Origin: Actinomadura sp. J1-007
GTDB taxonomy: Bacteria > Actinomycetota > Actinomycetes > Streptosporangiales > Streptosporangiaceae
Direction of reading: 5' to 3'
Assembly (NCBI RefSeq): GCF_009793335.1
Contig: NZ_WING01000001.1
Span: 6,510,001-6,574,000, forward strand
Length of the DNA stretch: 64,000 nt
Shown here: in pieces, positions 47,605 through 57,058 of the stretch
Position numbering within the stretch: position 1 is the first letter of the stretch
Layout: the number at the start of each line of letters is the position of its first letter
Position numbers and translations under genes: made by a program
The notes under the pieces: model-generated
The model's input: only the letters and a program-made list of their open reading frames with translations
Told to the model about the DNA's origin: nothing
The model's database searches: none

Positions 47605-47638
47605 CGCGGCGCGCGGCGCGCGGCGCCCGGCGGACCGT

Positions 47639-49285
47639 TCAGGCGTCGGGCGCCGTGTGGACCCTGACCCCGTCCACGTAGGTCAGGGCGACGCGGGTGT
47701 CGCCGACGGCCTCGGGCGGCCCGGCGAACGGGTCGCGGTCCAGGACGACGAGGTCGGCGCGGTTGCCGGGGCGCAGGCTGCCGGTGTCGTCGAGGTGGTT
47801 CACGTACGCGGCCCCGGCCGTGTAGGCGGCGAGGGCCGCGGTCAGGTCTAGGGCCTGGGCGGGCAGGAACGGCTCGGCGGACGCGCCGGGAGCGACGCGG
47901 TTGACGGCGACATGGGCGCCCGCGAGCGGGTCGGGGCTGCTGACCGGCCAGTCGCTTCCGGCCGCCAGCGTCGCCCCGGCGCGCAGCAGGTCGCCGAACG
48001 GGTACTGCCACGCCGACCGTTCGGGACCGAGGAACGGGATCGTCAGCTCGTCCATCTGCGGTTCGTGGACGGCCCACAGCGGCTGGATGTTGGCTGTAGC
48101 GCCGAGCATCCGGAAGCGCGGGACGTCGTCGGGGTGGACGACCTGGAGATGCGCCAGGTGGGGGCGGGTGTCCCGCCACCCGTTGGCGGCCCGCGCGGCC
48201 TGGACCGCGTCCAGCGCCTCGCGCACCGCGCGGTCGCCGAGCGCGTGGAAGTGGACCTGGAAGCCCAGCGCGTCCAGCGCCGTGACGTGCTCTCTCAGCG
48301 CCGCCGGGTCGACGTGGCTGATCCCGGCGTTGGCGGTGGCGCGGCCGCGGGCGTCGAGGTACGGGGCCGTCATCGCGGCGGTGAAGTTCTCCGCGATGCC
48401 GTCCTGCATGATCTTGACGGTGCCGCAGCGGAGCCGCCCGACGGTCAGGCGCTCGCGCCGTTCCACCAGGTCGGGGAGCTGCTCGGCGCCCCGGCCCCGG
48501 GACCACCACAGCGCGCCGACGACCGTCGCGGTGAGCGACCCGTCGCGGGCGGCGGCCAGGTACGCGCCGGAGATGTCCGGGTAGCCGTCGCTTCCCGCGA
48601 CCAGCGCGTCCTGCCACGCCGTGATCCCGAGCCCGTGCAGCAGGGCCTGGGCGCGCAGCAGCCCGGCGAGCCGCTCCTCCTCGGTCGCGGGCGGGACGAG
48701 GTCGCCGACGAGCGCCATCGCGCCCTCCTGGAGCAGCCCGGCGGGCGCTCCGGACGGGTCGCGCTCGATGCGCCCGCCGGACGGGTCGGGGGTGGCGGCG
48801 GTGATCCCGGCCAGCTCCAGCGCCCGGCCGTTCACCCATGCCGCGTGGTGGTCGCGGTCCATCAGGAAGACCGGCCGGTCGGGCACCACCGCGTCCAGGG
48901 CGGCCCGCGTCGGCACGCCGCGCTCGAAGCTCTCCCGCGACCAGCCCGCCCCGGTGATCCACTCCTTCCCGGGGTGCGCGCCGGCGTACGCGCGGATCAG
49001 GCGGGAGTACTCGCGCGCGTCGGTCGTCCCGGTCAGGTCGCACGTCTCCAGCTCCATCCCGCCCATGACGGCGTGGACGTGCGCGTCCTGGAACCCCGGA
49101 AGCAGCGGCCGCCCCCGCAGATCGACCACCTCCGTACGCGGCCCGACCAGCTCCCTCGGGTCGCCGTGGCCCACCGCGACGATGCGCCCGTCCCGCACGG
49201 CCAGAGACCCGGCCCGCGAACGGGCGGGGTCCATCGTCATGACGGGACCGCCGGTGAACAGCAGATCAGCGGGCGCGTGGCTCAT
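47639..49285 (-). CDS. YtcJ-like metal-dependent amidohydrolase
   Basis: A 548-aa amidohydrolase of the Amidohydro_3 (YtcJ/NfdA) group. ATG 49285 opens MSHAPADLLFTGGPVMTMDPARSRAGSLAVRDGRIVAVG, the usual beta-sandwich. The metal motif is FQDAHVHAVMGG (HxH); later ligands are in VKIMQDGIAENFTAAM, FHALGDRAVREALDAV, HLAHLQVVHPDDVPRF and LAAGSDWPVSSPDPL. The substrate is unknown; family members hydrolyse N-formyl or similar amides. Upstream it is divergent from a MerR-like gene. Confidence 0.9.
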   Translation of the reverse strand: MSHAPADLLFTGGPVMTMDPARSRAGSLAVRDGRIVAVGHGDPRELVGPRTEVVDLRGRPLLPGFQDAHVHAVMGGMELETCDLTGTTDAREYSRLIRAYAGAHPGKEWITGAGWSRESFERGVPTRAALDAVVPDRPVFLMDRDHHAAWVNGRALELAGITAATPDPSGGRIERDPSGAPAGLLQEGAMALVGDLVPPATEEERLAGLLRAQALLHGLGITAWQDALVAGSDGYPDISGAYLAAARDGSLTATVVGALWWSRGRGAEQLPDLVERRERLTVGRLRCGTVKIMQDGIAENFTAAMTAPYLDARGRATANAGISHVDPAALREHVTALDALGFQVHFHALGDRAVREALDAVQAARAANGWRDTRPHLAHLQVVHPDDVPRFRMLGATANIQPLWAVHEPQMDELTIPFLGPERSAWQYPFGDLLRAGATLAAGSDWPVSSPDPLAGAHVAVNRVAPGASAEPFLPAQALDLTAALAAYTAGAAYVNHLDDTGSLRPGNRADLVVLDRDPFAGPPEAVGDTRVALTYVDGVRVHTAPDA

Positions 49286-49712
49286 ACGCTCCACCCCAGC
49301 AGGACCGCTCGGCGCGGGCAAGCACCGCGCGTTGTCCGTCCACGGCCGCCGTCCGGAGGGCTCGCGCACCGCCGATCCAGAAATCTTGCAGCGGCCAAAG
49401 TAGATATTCCGGAAGGCATGGGGTATCGTTCCTGCCATCGAAGAGAGACAAGTCCATGAGTCGCGGCAGAGGACGAACTGCCCGAGCAGATGGGCGGCGC
49501 GAGCCGGACGTGCCGGGGCCGACGCAGTGCAAGGGGCTCTGGCAGACGGACCGCGTCCGGGCGGCCGAGAGGCCGCCGACGTGAAGGAAGTCCGGCCGTA
49601 CGGGTCGGAGAGACGGTGTTGTACATCAGGGGCCCCGGCGCCGCGGTCTGGCGCTGGGGCCCCCGTTGTCGTTCCCCGGAACGGCATCGCAGACGGCAGT
49701 ACGGAAGGTTTT
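49286..49712. promoter_or_regulatory. 427-bp divergent promoter region with a hairpin
   Basis: This separates the amidohydrolase and MerR-like genes. A 14-bp inverted repeat with one mismatch (49629-49642 with 49650-49663, 7-nt loop) lies 50 bp before the MerR-like start. A less GC-rich stretch around 49370-49450 is probably promoter DNA. No coding sequence is supported. Confidence 0.5.
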
Positions 49713-50120
49713 GTGGAAGCACCCCAGACGGCTCCGGCCGGCGACCGGTACGACGACGCGCACGACGCCGGCGAGGCGCCGGACACGCTCGACGGCAAGC
49801 TCGACGACGACGACTACCCGGCCTACAGCATGGGCCGCGCGGCGGAGATCCTGGACGTCACCCCGGCGTTCCTGCGCAGCCTCGACTCCGCCAAGCTGAT
49901 CGTCCCGCAGCGCTCGGGCGGCGGGCACCGCCGCTACTCGCGCTACCAGCTCCGGCTCGCGCAGCGCGCCCGCGAACTGATCGACCAGGGCACCGCCCTG
50001 GAGGCGGCCTGCCGGATCATCATCCTGGAAGACCAGCTCGCCGAGGCCCAGCGCATCAACGCCCAGCTCCGGCGCGGCCACCGCAACGGCACGGGCGACC
50101 CGCCCGCCCCCGGGCACTGA
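49713..50120 (+). CDS. MerR-type HTH regulator
   Basis: A 135-aa protein from GTG 49713 with GGAAGG just upstream. After an acidic N-terminal stretch (DDAHDAGEAPDTLDGKLDDDDYP) comes a MerR winged helix: YSMGRAAEILDVTPAFLRSLDSAKLIVPQRSGGGHRRYSRYQLRLAQRARELIDQGTALEAACRIIILEDQLAEAQ, ending in a short coiled coil. There is no effector domain or Cys cluster, so it is a minimal MerR/helix-turn-helix regulator. An in-frame ORF extends upstream to 49527, but its codons do not look coding. Confidence 0.8.
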   Translation: MEAPQTAPAGDRYDDAHDAGEAPDTLDGKLDDDDYPAYSMGRAAEILDVTPAFLRSLDSAKLIVPQRSGGGHRRYSRYQLRLAQRARELIDQGTALEAACRIIILEDQLAEAQRINAQLRRGHRNGTGDPPAPGH

Positions 50121-50126
50121 CCCCGC

Positions 50127-50220
50127 CCGCGATCGCGCGGTGGTCCCGTCCGCGGTCGCGCGGTGGTCCCGTCCGCGGTCGCGCGGTGGTCCCGTCCGCG
50201 GTCGCGGGGTGGTCCCGTCC
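50127..50220 (+). repeat. Four-copy 23-bp tandem repeat
   Basis: The motif GGTGGTCCCGTCC recurs at 50139, 50162, 50185 and 50208 with an exact 23-bp period and near-identical linking sequence (CGCGGTCGCG). It lies directly after the MerR-like stop. The rest of 50221-50482 is very GC-rich and holds no gene that I can support. Confidence 0.85.
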
Positions 50221-50482
50221 GGCGGCCTGTCCTCCGGCTCGGCGTCCGCCACGCGACGGCCCGGCGGCCCGGCGGGCGGTCAGACCGTGATCGCCTGTCG
50301 GCCGGCGGACCGCCGCACCGCGATCCGCTTGCGCGGCCCTCCGCCCTGCCCTGCGGCCCGGCCTCCGCGCGCTGCCCGGCGGCCTGCCGCGCCGGCCGGT
50401 CGCACTGGCGCTCCAACCCTCCGCGCGAACGGGGCGGTCGGCGTCGGCGGACGTCGCGGCGGGGCGTCCTGGCCGGTCGGTG

Positions 50483-51001
50483 TCAGTCGCCTTCGGGGAA
50501 GCGGTAGCTGGTCTGGGCGTGCGGCTGCTTGGCGAACGCGAGCACCTTGCCCGGGACGATCCGGAAGACCGCCGCGGGATCGTTCTTGCCGCCGAAGACG
50601 CCGTCGCCGACCTCGAAGTGCCACGCGCTGCCGTACTTGGCCTCGTACGCGTCGGCGAGCCGTCGCAGGGCGGCGTTGTCGGCGACCCGGGCCGCCGTGC
50701 CCTCCACGACGACGTCGAGGCCCTTGGCCCACGTGTTGTTCCCCGTGGTCAGCGCGACCTGCCGGTGGTGTTCGAGGTTGTGCGCCTTCTGCTCCCCGAG
50801 ACCGGTGCAGAAGTGCATGGCGCCGTCGTGGAAGATCGCGATCAGCGGGGTCACGTGCGGTCGGCCGTCCGCCCGGACGGTGGTGAGCCAGTACAGCTCC
50901 GCCTCCTCCAGGACGCGCACCACGTCCGGCCACGGCGTCGGCTCCGCCGCCGGGTCGCCGAAGCGGCGGTCGAGTCGGGCGGTCGGCTCTGCGTCGGTCA
51001 T
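50483..51001 (-). CDS. Pyridoxamine 5'-phosphate oxidase-like flavin protein
   Basis: A 172-aa split-beta-barrel protein from ATG 51001 behind AGGAGG. Typical segments are LEEAELYWLTTVRADGRPHVTPLIAIFHDGAMHFCTG, LGEQKAHNLEHHRQVALTTGN and WAKGLDVVVEGTAARV. The family binds FMN or F420 and reduces or oxidises small molecules; the exact substrate is unknown. It lies 86 bp downstream of the MocR regulator on the same strand and may be its partner. Confidence 0.85.
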   Translation of the reverse strand: MTDAEPTARLDRRFGDPAAEPTPWPDVVRVLEEAELYWLTTVRADGRPHVTPLIAIFHDGAMHFCTGLGEQKAHNLEHHRQVALTTGNNTWAKGLDVVVEGTAARVADNAALRRLADAYEAKYGSAWHFEVGDGVFGGKNDPAAVFRIVPGKVLAFAKQPHAQTSYRFPEGD

Positions 51002-51087
51002 CACGAACCTCCTGGCGCGCACGATGTGGATTCTTGTGAGAAGACCCCTCGGCCGGTGGGAACTCATCGGTCGCGGCCGTGCGGTGG

Positions 51088-52503
51088 TCAGCGCAGGATC
51101 TCGCACAGGGCGTCGAGGGCGTGCGGGTACGCGGACTCCGGCGGGGTGCTGTAGCCGACGATGAGGCCCTGCGGGTTCGGGCCGGGACGCTGCCAGAACT
51201 CCTCCAGGGGCTGAACGGCCAGGCCGCGCGAGCGAGCGCGGCGCAGCGCCTCGGCCTCGTCCGGACCCGGCTGCGGGAGGGGCAGCAGGGCGTGCAGCCC
51301 GGCCGCGACGCCCTGCGCGCGGACCCGCGGGGCCCGTTCGCGCAACCGCCGGACCAGCAGGTCGCGGCGGCGCCGGTAGCGCAGCCGCGCCGCGCGCACG
51401 TGCCGGTCGTACGCGTGGCTCTCGATCATGTCGGCGAGGACGAGCTGCCCGAGCGACTGGGTGTGGGCGTCCGCCAGGTACTTGGCCTCGGCGACCGGCC
51501 CGACCAGGCGGGCGGGCAGCACCATCCAGCCGAGGCGCAGCCCCGGGCCCAGCGTCTTGGACGCGGTGCCGACGTAGACGACGTGCTCGGGGGCCGTGCC
51601 CTGCACCGCGCCGACCGGCCGCCGGTCGTAGCGGAACTCGCCGTCGTAGTCGTCCTCGACGACCGTCCCGCCGGTGGCCCGTGCCCAGGCGGTCGCGGCG
51701 TGGCGGCGGTCCGGACGCAGGGTGGCGCCGGTCGGGTACTGGTGGGCGGGGGTGAGCACGACCGCCCCGGCGCGCTCGAAACCGGCGCCCGCGAGGAGCC
51801 CCGTACGGGCGCCCAGGCCGTCGGCCGGCAGCGGCACGACGTCCGGCCCGGCGCGCCGTACCAGCGCCCGGTGGTACGGATGGCCGGGGTCCTCCATCGC
51901 GAACGCGGCCGTCCCGGCGTCCGCGAGCACGCGCGCGAGCAGGCCGAGCGCCTGCGTGTAGCCGGAGGTGACCACGATCCGTTCGGGATCGGCGGCCACG
52001 CCGCGGGCGCGTCCGAGGTAGCCGGCCAGGGCCGCGCGCAGCTCGGGGCGGCCCCGCGGGTCGCTCAGCGCGTGGACGTCGGGCGGCGCGGTGGCGAGGA
52101 CGCGCCGGGTGGAACGCAGCCAGTCCGCGGCCGGGAAGGCGGTCAGATCGGGGCGTCCCGGCCGCAGGTCGTACCGGGGCGCCTCGTCCGCCTCGGGGGA
52201 CGCGGCGGCCGGGCCGGTCCGCCCGTCGCCGGGGCGCCGGACCCGCGCGACCCTCGGCCGCGCGCCGGGACGGCTCGCCAGGTAGCCCTCGGCGGCGAGC
52301 TGGTCGTACGCGGCGCTGACCGTTCCGCGGCCCACACCCAGGTGCAGCGCCAGCGCCCGGGACGACGGCAGCGCGGTGCCCGGCGCCAGGCGGCCCGCCT
52401 GGACGGCCGAGCGCAGCGCGCGCTCCAGACCCGCCCGGCGGCCCAGCGACGGGTCGAGGTCCAGATGGAGGTCGATGCCCGAACCTGTTCGATCTTTCGG
52501 CAT
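51088..52503 (-). CDS. MocR/PdxR-type GntR regulator with aminotransferase domain
   Basis: A 471-aa fusion: an N-terminal GntR winged helix (about 20-90: GLERALRSAVQAGRLAPGTALPSSRALALHLGVGRGTVSAAYDQLAAEGYL) and a fold-type I aminotransferase domain (about 120-460) with VVEDDYDGEFRYDRRPVGAVQG and the PLP lysine segment VVYVGTASKTLGPGLRLGWMVLP. Such proteins sense PLP or amino acids. It is divergent from the phosphoesterase gene and upstream of the flavin-oxidase-like gene, which may be its target. Confidence 0.9.
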   Translation of the reverse strand: MPKDRTGSGIDLHLDLDPSLGRRAGLERALRSAVQAGRLAPGTALPSSRALALHLGVGRGTVSAAYDQLAAEGYLASRPGARPRVARVRRPGDGRTGPAAASPEADEAPRYDLRPGRPDLTAFPAADWLRSTRRVLATAPPDVHALSDPRGRPELRAALAGYLGRARGVAADPERIVVTSGYTQALGLLARVLADAGTAAFAMEDPGHPYHRALVRRAGPDVVPLPADGLGARTGLLAGAGFERAGAVVLTPAHQYPTGATLRPDRRHAATAWARATGGTVVEDDYDGEFRYDRRPVGAVQGTAPEHVVYVGTASKTLGPGLRLGWMVLPARLVGPVAEAKYLADAHTQSLGQLVLADMIESHAYDRHVRAARLRYRRRRDLLVRRLRERAPRVRAQGVAAGLHALLPLPQPGPDEAEALRRARSRGLAVQPLEEFWQRPGPNPQGLIVGYSTPPESAYPHALDALCEILR

Positions 52504-52615
52504 GAGACTGGATCTTAATTTCGGACCGGTCGCCTCCTAGCGTTCGGGAGGGCGGGACCGGACGTCGGCCCGCCACTCCGCCGGGCCTCCGCGCCCTTCC
52601 TGACAGGGAGTCACC

Positions 52616-53364
52616 TTGCTCGTTCTCACCCAGCTCAGCGACCTCCACCTCGACGGCGGAGAACGGCGCGCCGCCCGCGCCGAACGGATCATGGACCATC
52701 TGAACGGCCTCGCCGCCCCCTCGACGCGGTCCTCGTCACCGGGGACATCGCGGACCACGGCGCGCCCGAGGAGTACGAGCAGGCCCTGAAGGTGCTGTCC
52801 TCGCCGTACCCGGTGCTCACCTGCCCCGGCAACCACGACGCGCGCGGACCGTACGGCCGGGTCCTGCTGGGACGCGAGAGCGGCGGCGACGCGGCCCCCG
52901 TCAACACCGCGCACCGGATCGGGGGCGCCGTCTTCGCGCTCTGCGACTCCACGGTCCCGGGCGAGGACCGCGGGTTCCTGGCCGACGAGACGCTCGCCTG
53001 GCTGGACGCCGTGCTCGCCGCCGAGCCCGCGGCCCCGGCGTTCGTGTGCTTCCACCACCCGCCCGTCCCGCTGCACGCCCCGTACGTCGACCCGATCCGC
53101 CAGTTCGGCGAGGAACGCCTGGCCGCCGTCATCGCGCGGCACCCGCAGGTGGCGGCCTTGCTGTGCGGGCACGCGCACACGGCGGCGGCCACCTCCTTCG
53201 CCGGACGCCCGCTGCTGGTGGCGCCCGGCGTCGTCTCCCGCCTCGTCTTCCCGTGGCGCGAAGGCGAGGGCGAGCCCGTCGACTACGAGGCGCCCCCGGC
53301 GGTCGCCTTCCACGTCCTCCACGACGACCAGCGCCTCGTGACCCACTACCGCGCCCTGCCCTGA
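52616..53364 (+). CDS. Metallophosphoesterase, CpdA-like (apparent frameshift at 52716-52720)
   Basis: A calcineurin-like phosphoesterase of about 249 aa. TTG 52616 after AGGGAG opens LVLTQLSDLHLDGG, the first metal motif (DxH). The frame is lost after HLNGLAAP; with one C added to the run at 52716-52720 it continues LDAVLVTGDIADHGAPEEYEQAL, then CPGNHD, FVCFHHPPVPLHAPYVD and LLCGHAHTAAATSFAGRPLLVAPGV. All five metal motifs are therefore present. CpdA-type enzymes hydrolyse cAMP or related phosphodiesters. It is divergent from the MocR gene. Confidence 0.88.
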
Positions 53365-53385
53365 CCCCTGGCAGAGTCGATATCC

Positions 53386-54021
53386 GTGATGGGAAGTCCT
53401 CAACGGCTGTTCCTGGGTTCTGCGGGGTTGGGGGCGCTGCCCGCCTGGCTGGCCTCGCTGCCCGTCGCGCCGCGCCGGGCCGCGCTGGTGCCCACGGCCG
53501 CCAACCGGCTTCGGTCCGCGCCCTTCGTTCGCGGGGCCGCTGACCTGCTCGTTGCCGCGGGCATGGTCGTTGAACGCTTGGATCTCGAACCCGCCGCGCC
53601 GTACGACGTCGAGCGCGTGCTGGGCCGGGTCCAGGTCGTCGTGGTCACCGGCGGGCACGCCATGTTCCTGTTGCAGCACGTGCGGCGCAGCGGGTTCGAC
53701 CGGCTCGCGACGGCCGCGGTCTCCGGCGGGGGACTGGCCTACGCCGGGATCTCGGCCGGAGCGACGCTCGCCGGGCCGGACCTCCGGCCCCTGCGTGCGG
53801 CGGACGACCCGGGGGCCGTCACGTCGACCGCCGGGCTCGGGCTCGTGCCGTTCGCGGTGCTGCCCCATCGCGACCGGGGACGCGCCGCGCGGCACGACCG
53901 GCTGGCCGCCGACCCCGCGCGGCCGTGCCCCATGGTCTCGATCAACGACGACCAGGCCGTCACCGTCACCGGTACGAGCTGGGAGATCCGCCCGTCCGGC
54001 CCTTGGACCGGGGTCCCGTAG
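53386..54021 (+). CDS. Peptidase S51-like (peptidase E/cyanophycinase family)
   Basis: A 211-aa class-I-glutamine-amidotransferase-fold protein. The nucleophile elbow is YAGISAGATLAGPDL (Ser in GISAG); other segments are ALVPTAANRL, VVVVTGGHAMFLLQHV and FAVLPHRDRGR, as in peptidase E, which cleaves Asp-X dipeptides. GTG 53386 or the next codon, ATG 53389, starts it. It follows the phosphoesterase by 22 bp and is probably in the same transcript. Confidence 0.8.
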   Translation: MMGSPQRLFLGSAGLGALPAWLASLPVAPRRAALVPTAANRLRSAPFVRGAADLLVAAGMVVERLDLEPAAPYDVERVLGRVQVVVVTGGHAMFLLQHVRRSGFDRLATAAVSGGGLAYAGISAGATLAGPDLRPLRAADDPGAVTSTAGLGLVPFAVLPHRDRGRAARHDRLAADPARPCPMVSINDDQAVTVTGTSWEIRPSGPWTGVP

Positions 54022-54120
54022 GGCGCCGAGGCGGTGGACGGCGGGTGGACGGCGGGCGGTCGGCGGTGTCGTGGACGGACCGGGCTTTCGGGGGCGTTCG
54101 GGGCGAGGCAGGATGGTGGG

Positions 54121-54579
54121 GTGCTGGTTCGCATCGAAGCGTCGGAGCTGCCTGGCCGCGAGTGCGGTCAGGGGCCGGGAGACCCCGGCTACCGCAACGT
54201 TCACGTGGGCGTCCAGCGGAAGGACCGCCCCGACGAGATCCTCGGCCTCCACCCCGGCGACGCCGCCTCGGCGGCGTGGGACCTGGAGGTCGACGCCGCC
54301 CGGAAGGAGACCGGGTGGGATCTCCGCGGCCCGTACGTGCAGGGCCGTCCCGGCGGCCGGTTCGTCTACCTGTCGTGGGGGACGGTGGACGGGGACGGGG
54401 CGTTCGCGATGTTCCGCCGGGCGAAGCTGTGGTTCGACGGCGTCGCGCCGGACGTCATGGAGGCCGCAGCGCGGAACGGCCTGCTCCTCGCGCGGCTCGG
54501 CCTGACCGACGCCCGCGGCGAGCCGCTGTGCGCGACGGTCCGCCCGCCCCTCGTCCGCTGGACGGCACCCGCCGCGTGA
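54121..54579 (+). CDS. DUF5990 protein
   Basis: A 152-aa protein from GTG 54121: VLVRIEASELPGRECG, YRNVHVGVQRKDRPDEILGLHPGDAASAAWDLEVDA, GPYVQGRPGGRFVYLSWGTVD and FAMFRRAKLWFDGVAPDVM. This agrees with the DUF5990 family of small actinobacterial proteins of unknown function. It has no membrane segment or signal peptide. Confidence 0.75.
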   Translation: MLVRIEASELPGRECGQGPGDPGYRNVHVGVQRKDRPDEILGLHPGDAASAAWDLEVDAARKETGWDLRGPYVQGRPGGRFVYLSWGTVDGDGAFAMFRRAKLWFDGVAPDVMEAAARNGLLLARLGLTDARGEPLCATVRPPLVRWTAPAA

Positions 54580-54613
54580 GCTGGGGGACCCCCTTCCGTA
54601 CGCCCCGGAGCTC

Positions 54614-55261
54614 TCAGCAGAACGCGATCGCCGCTCCGGTCGCCATCGAGTGCTTCGCCGCGCGGATGAGTTGCAGGCATTCGCGCGACTCGACGCCGTA
54701 GCGCCGCCAGACCTCGCCCTCCGAAGCCTCGGCGTCGCACGCACCGGTCACCTCCTCGGAATCGGGATCGAGGTCTTCGGGCAGGCCGAGCGCGGCGGCG
54801 ACGCCGCGGGCCTCCGCCAGCAGGCGCACCGACGAACCCAGGAGCGCCCCGGGAAGCCGTTCGTCGAACAGGACCGGCGCGAAATCCACCGGAACGTAGT
54901 AGCCCTCGCAGTCGGAGTGATGGACGAGATGGTCGAACGGACCGGCCGGGGTCCGCGGACAGGCGTCGTACGACTCGGCGAGCAGCGGATCGTCCGTCGC
55001 GTCCCCGACGGCGTCGAGGGGCTCCGGCAGGCTCGCGTTCCGTTCGAGATGGACGGCGAGGCGACGCAGGGCGTGCAGGCCCCCGTAGCCCGACATCTCG
55101 TAATCGGCGACGTCCTCTTCGTCCAGGTCGGGTTCGTCCCACCGCTCGGCTCCGGCCCCGGCGAGCAGCTCCCGGGCGATCGCGAAGTGCGCCCGGAACG
55201 TCTCGGCTTCCTCGTCGTCCCCGATGTCCGCGAGGAGGCCGACGATCACGTTCAGTCCCAT
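54614..55261 (-). CDS. Conserved protein of unknown function
   Basis: A 215-aa acidic protein from ATG 55261. The opening MGLNVIVGLLADIGDDEEAETFRAHFAIARELLAGAG, the central HALRRLAVHLERNASLPEP and the segment FDHLVHHSDCEGYYVPVDFAPVLFDE give a recognisable family type (similar proteins occur near immunity or SMI1/KNR4-like genes, from memory), but I cannot name an established domain. The C terminus has RRYGVESRECLQLIRAAKHS. There are no transmembrane segments. Convergent with the DUF5990 gene. Confidence 0.65.
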   Translation of the reverse strand: MGLNVIVGLLADIGDDEEAETFRAHFAIARELLAGAGAERWDEPDLDEEDVADYEMSGYGGLHALRRLAVHLERNASLPEPLDAVGDATDDPLLAESYDACPRTPAGPFDHLVHHSDCEGYYVPVDFAPVLFDERLPGALLGSSVRLLAEARGVAAALGLPEDLDPDSEEVTGACDAEASEGEVWRRYGVESRECLQLIRAAKHSMATGAAIAFC

Positions 55262-55332
55262 GGGCGGGATCCTGCCAACCGGGTCGGACAGAACAGGACC
55301 CCCGCACGGACGGGACGGGACGGCCGGGCCGT

Positions 55333-56883
55333 TCAGCGTGAGTCGCGGGGGGCCGGGCAGGTGGAGTCGCGGTGGGGGAGCGGGCCGCCGCTCAGGTAGG
55401 CGGCGACCGCGCGGTCCGCGCAGGGGACGGGGCGCTTGCCCTCCAGCCCGCGCCCGAAGACGCCGTGCGAGCGGATGTCGACCGTCACCAGGCGCGATCC
55501 GGCCAGCTTGCGGTGCAGGGCGACCGCGCCGGGATAGGGGACGTTGTTGTCGCGGCGGGCCTGGAGCATGAGCACGGGCACCGCGTTGCCGATCCGCACG
55601 GCGGGTTCGCGGGGCGCGACGGGCCAGAACGCGCACGGGGCGATCATCCCGTTGACCAGCGGCCCGAACACGGGCTGGTCCGCGCGGCCGCGCTGCATGT
55701 TCGCCCAGTACCGCTCTGGGTCCCGCGGCCAACCCCCGGCGGGCCAGCCGCCGTCCCCGCACATGAACAGCGCGCCGCCCACCATGAGGTCGGCCAGCCC
55801 GGACGAACCGGCCAGGCGCAGGAACCCGGCCAGGTCGGCGTCGGGCGTGACGGGCCTGCCCGCCGCGGCGTCGGTCAGCGTACGGACGGAACGGGCCAGC
55901 GCAGGATCGTTCTCGGTGTGCTGGACGAGCTGCCGGAAGTACAGGCGCAGCAGCGGGGCGTTGAGCGGCTGCCCGGCGACCGTGATCGGACGGGTCTCGG
56001 CCCGCGCCAGCAGCCGCTGCACCCCGGCGCGCACGCGCGCGGGGGTCGTGCCGAGGCGGTACTCCCTCGAATGCCGCGCGGTCCATGCCGCCCACTCGTC
56101 CAAGCCCGACTCCAGGGGCCCGCCCGCCTGGCGGAACAGTTCGTACTGCGTGGAATGCCCGTCGGTGGAGGAGTCGATGACGATGCGGTCGGTGTGGCGG
56201 GGGAACATCTGCGCGTAGACCGCGCCGAGGTCGGCTCCGTAGGAGGTGCCGTAGTACGACAGCCTGCGCTCGCCCAGCGCGGCGCGGATGACGTCCATGT
56301 CGCGGGCCACGTTGCGGGAGGACGCGTGGGGCAGCAGGGCGGTGTTGCCGCCGTGCGCCCCGCAGCGTTCGGCCGTGGCGCGCGCGTCCCGTACGGACGC
56401 CTCGAAGTCCGCGCGCGGGGACGTCGCGCCGGGCGGACTCGGCGGCGGCGCGGGATCGCACGTGATCGGCGTGCTCTCGCCCAGGAACCGCGGATCGAAC
56501 CCGATGAGGTCGTACCGGTCGGCCGCGCCCTTCAGCGCCGGACGCAGCGAAAGCGTGTAGTCCAGGCCCGTCCCACCGGGCCCGCCGGGATTGGACAGCA
56601 GGACGCCGCGCCGGTGCGCCTTGTCCCTGGCCGGGACGCGGGAGACCGCGATCTGGATCGTTCGCCCGCCGGGCGCCGCGTAATCGAGCGGAACGGTCAC
56701 TCTCGCGCATTGCGCGCCCGCTTCGTTCAGCTCCTGCTGGCCCGGCGAGCACGGCCCCCAGACGAGCCGCTGGTGCTGGAAACGGGCCGTCGGCGACGGC
56801 CGGGACGCGGCGGACGCCGGAACGGCCAGCGCCGGGACGGCGGCCGCAGCCGCGAGGACGGCGGCCAGGGGAGTGGTGCGCAT
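55333..56883 (-). CDS. Secreted tripeptidyl aminopeptidase-like alpha/beta hydrolase
   Basis: A 516-aa enzyme with a Sec signal (MRTTPLAAVLAAAAAVPALAVPASAASR) from ATG 56883. Typical segments are ARVTVPLDYAAPGGRTIQIAVSRVPA, GVLLSNPGGPGGTGLDYTLSLRPAL, the nucleophile elbow YYGTSYGADLGAVYAQMFP (Ser in GTSYG), and a C-terminal TAP-like domain with PVLMLQARRDNNVPYPGAVALHRKLAGSRLVTVDIRSHGVF holding the Asp and His. These enzymes of the SCO/Tap group release tripeptides from secreted proteins. Confidence 0.9.
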   Translation of the reverse strand: MRTTPLAAVLAAAAAVPALAVPASAASRPSPTARFQHQRLVWGPCSPGQQELNEAGAQCARVTVPLDYAAPGGRTIQIAVSRVPARDKAHRRGVLLSNPGGPGGTGLDYTLSLRPALKGAADRYDLIGFDPRFLGESTPITCDPAPPPSPPGATSPRADFEASVRDARATAERCGAHGGNTALLPHASSRNVARDMDVIRAALGERRLSYYGTSYGADLGAVYAQMFPRHTDRIVIDSSTDGHSTQYELFRQAGGPLESGLDEWAAWTARHSREYRLGTTPARVRAGVQRLLARAETRPITVAGQPLNAPLLRLYFRQLVQHTENDPALARSVRTLTDAAAGRPVTPDADLAGFLRLAGSSGLADLMVGGALFMCGDGGWPAGGWPRDPERYWANMQRGRADQPVFGPLVNGMIAPCAFWPVAPREPAVRIGNAVPVLMLQARRDNNVPYPGAVALHRKLAGSRLVTVDIRSHGVFGRGLEGKRPVPCADRAVAAYLSGGPLPHRDSTCPAPRDSR

Positions 56884-57058
56884 CGTGCTCCATTCGACTG
56901 GAATCGAGGAGCACGACACTAGGAACGTGGACGGCGATCCGACATCGGGCCAGCCCGTGATCCGACGACTAGGGCCGGCCCCCTTGACAGCCGCCGCACC
57001 CAGGCAGCCGCACTCGGGACGCCGCGCCGTTCGGGCCGCCGGAGCCGTTCCTCCGGGC

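Noticed and set aside
50127..50220. CRISPR-like array from the 23-bp repeat
   Set aside because: The units are contiguous with no unique spacers and there are no cas genes.
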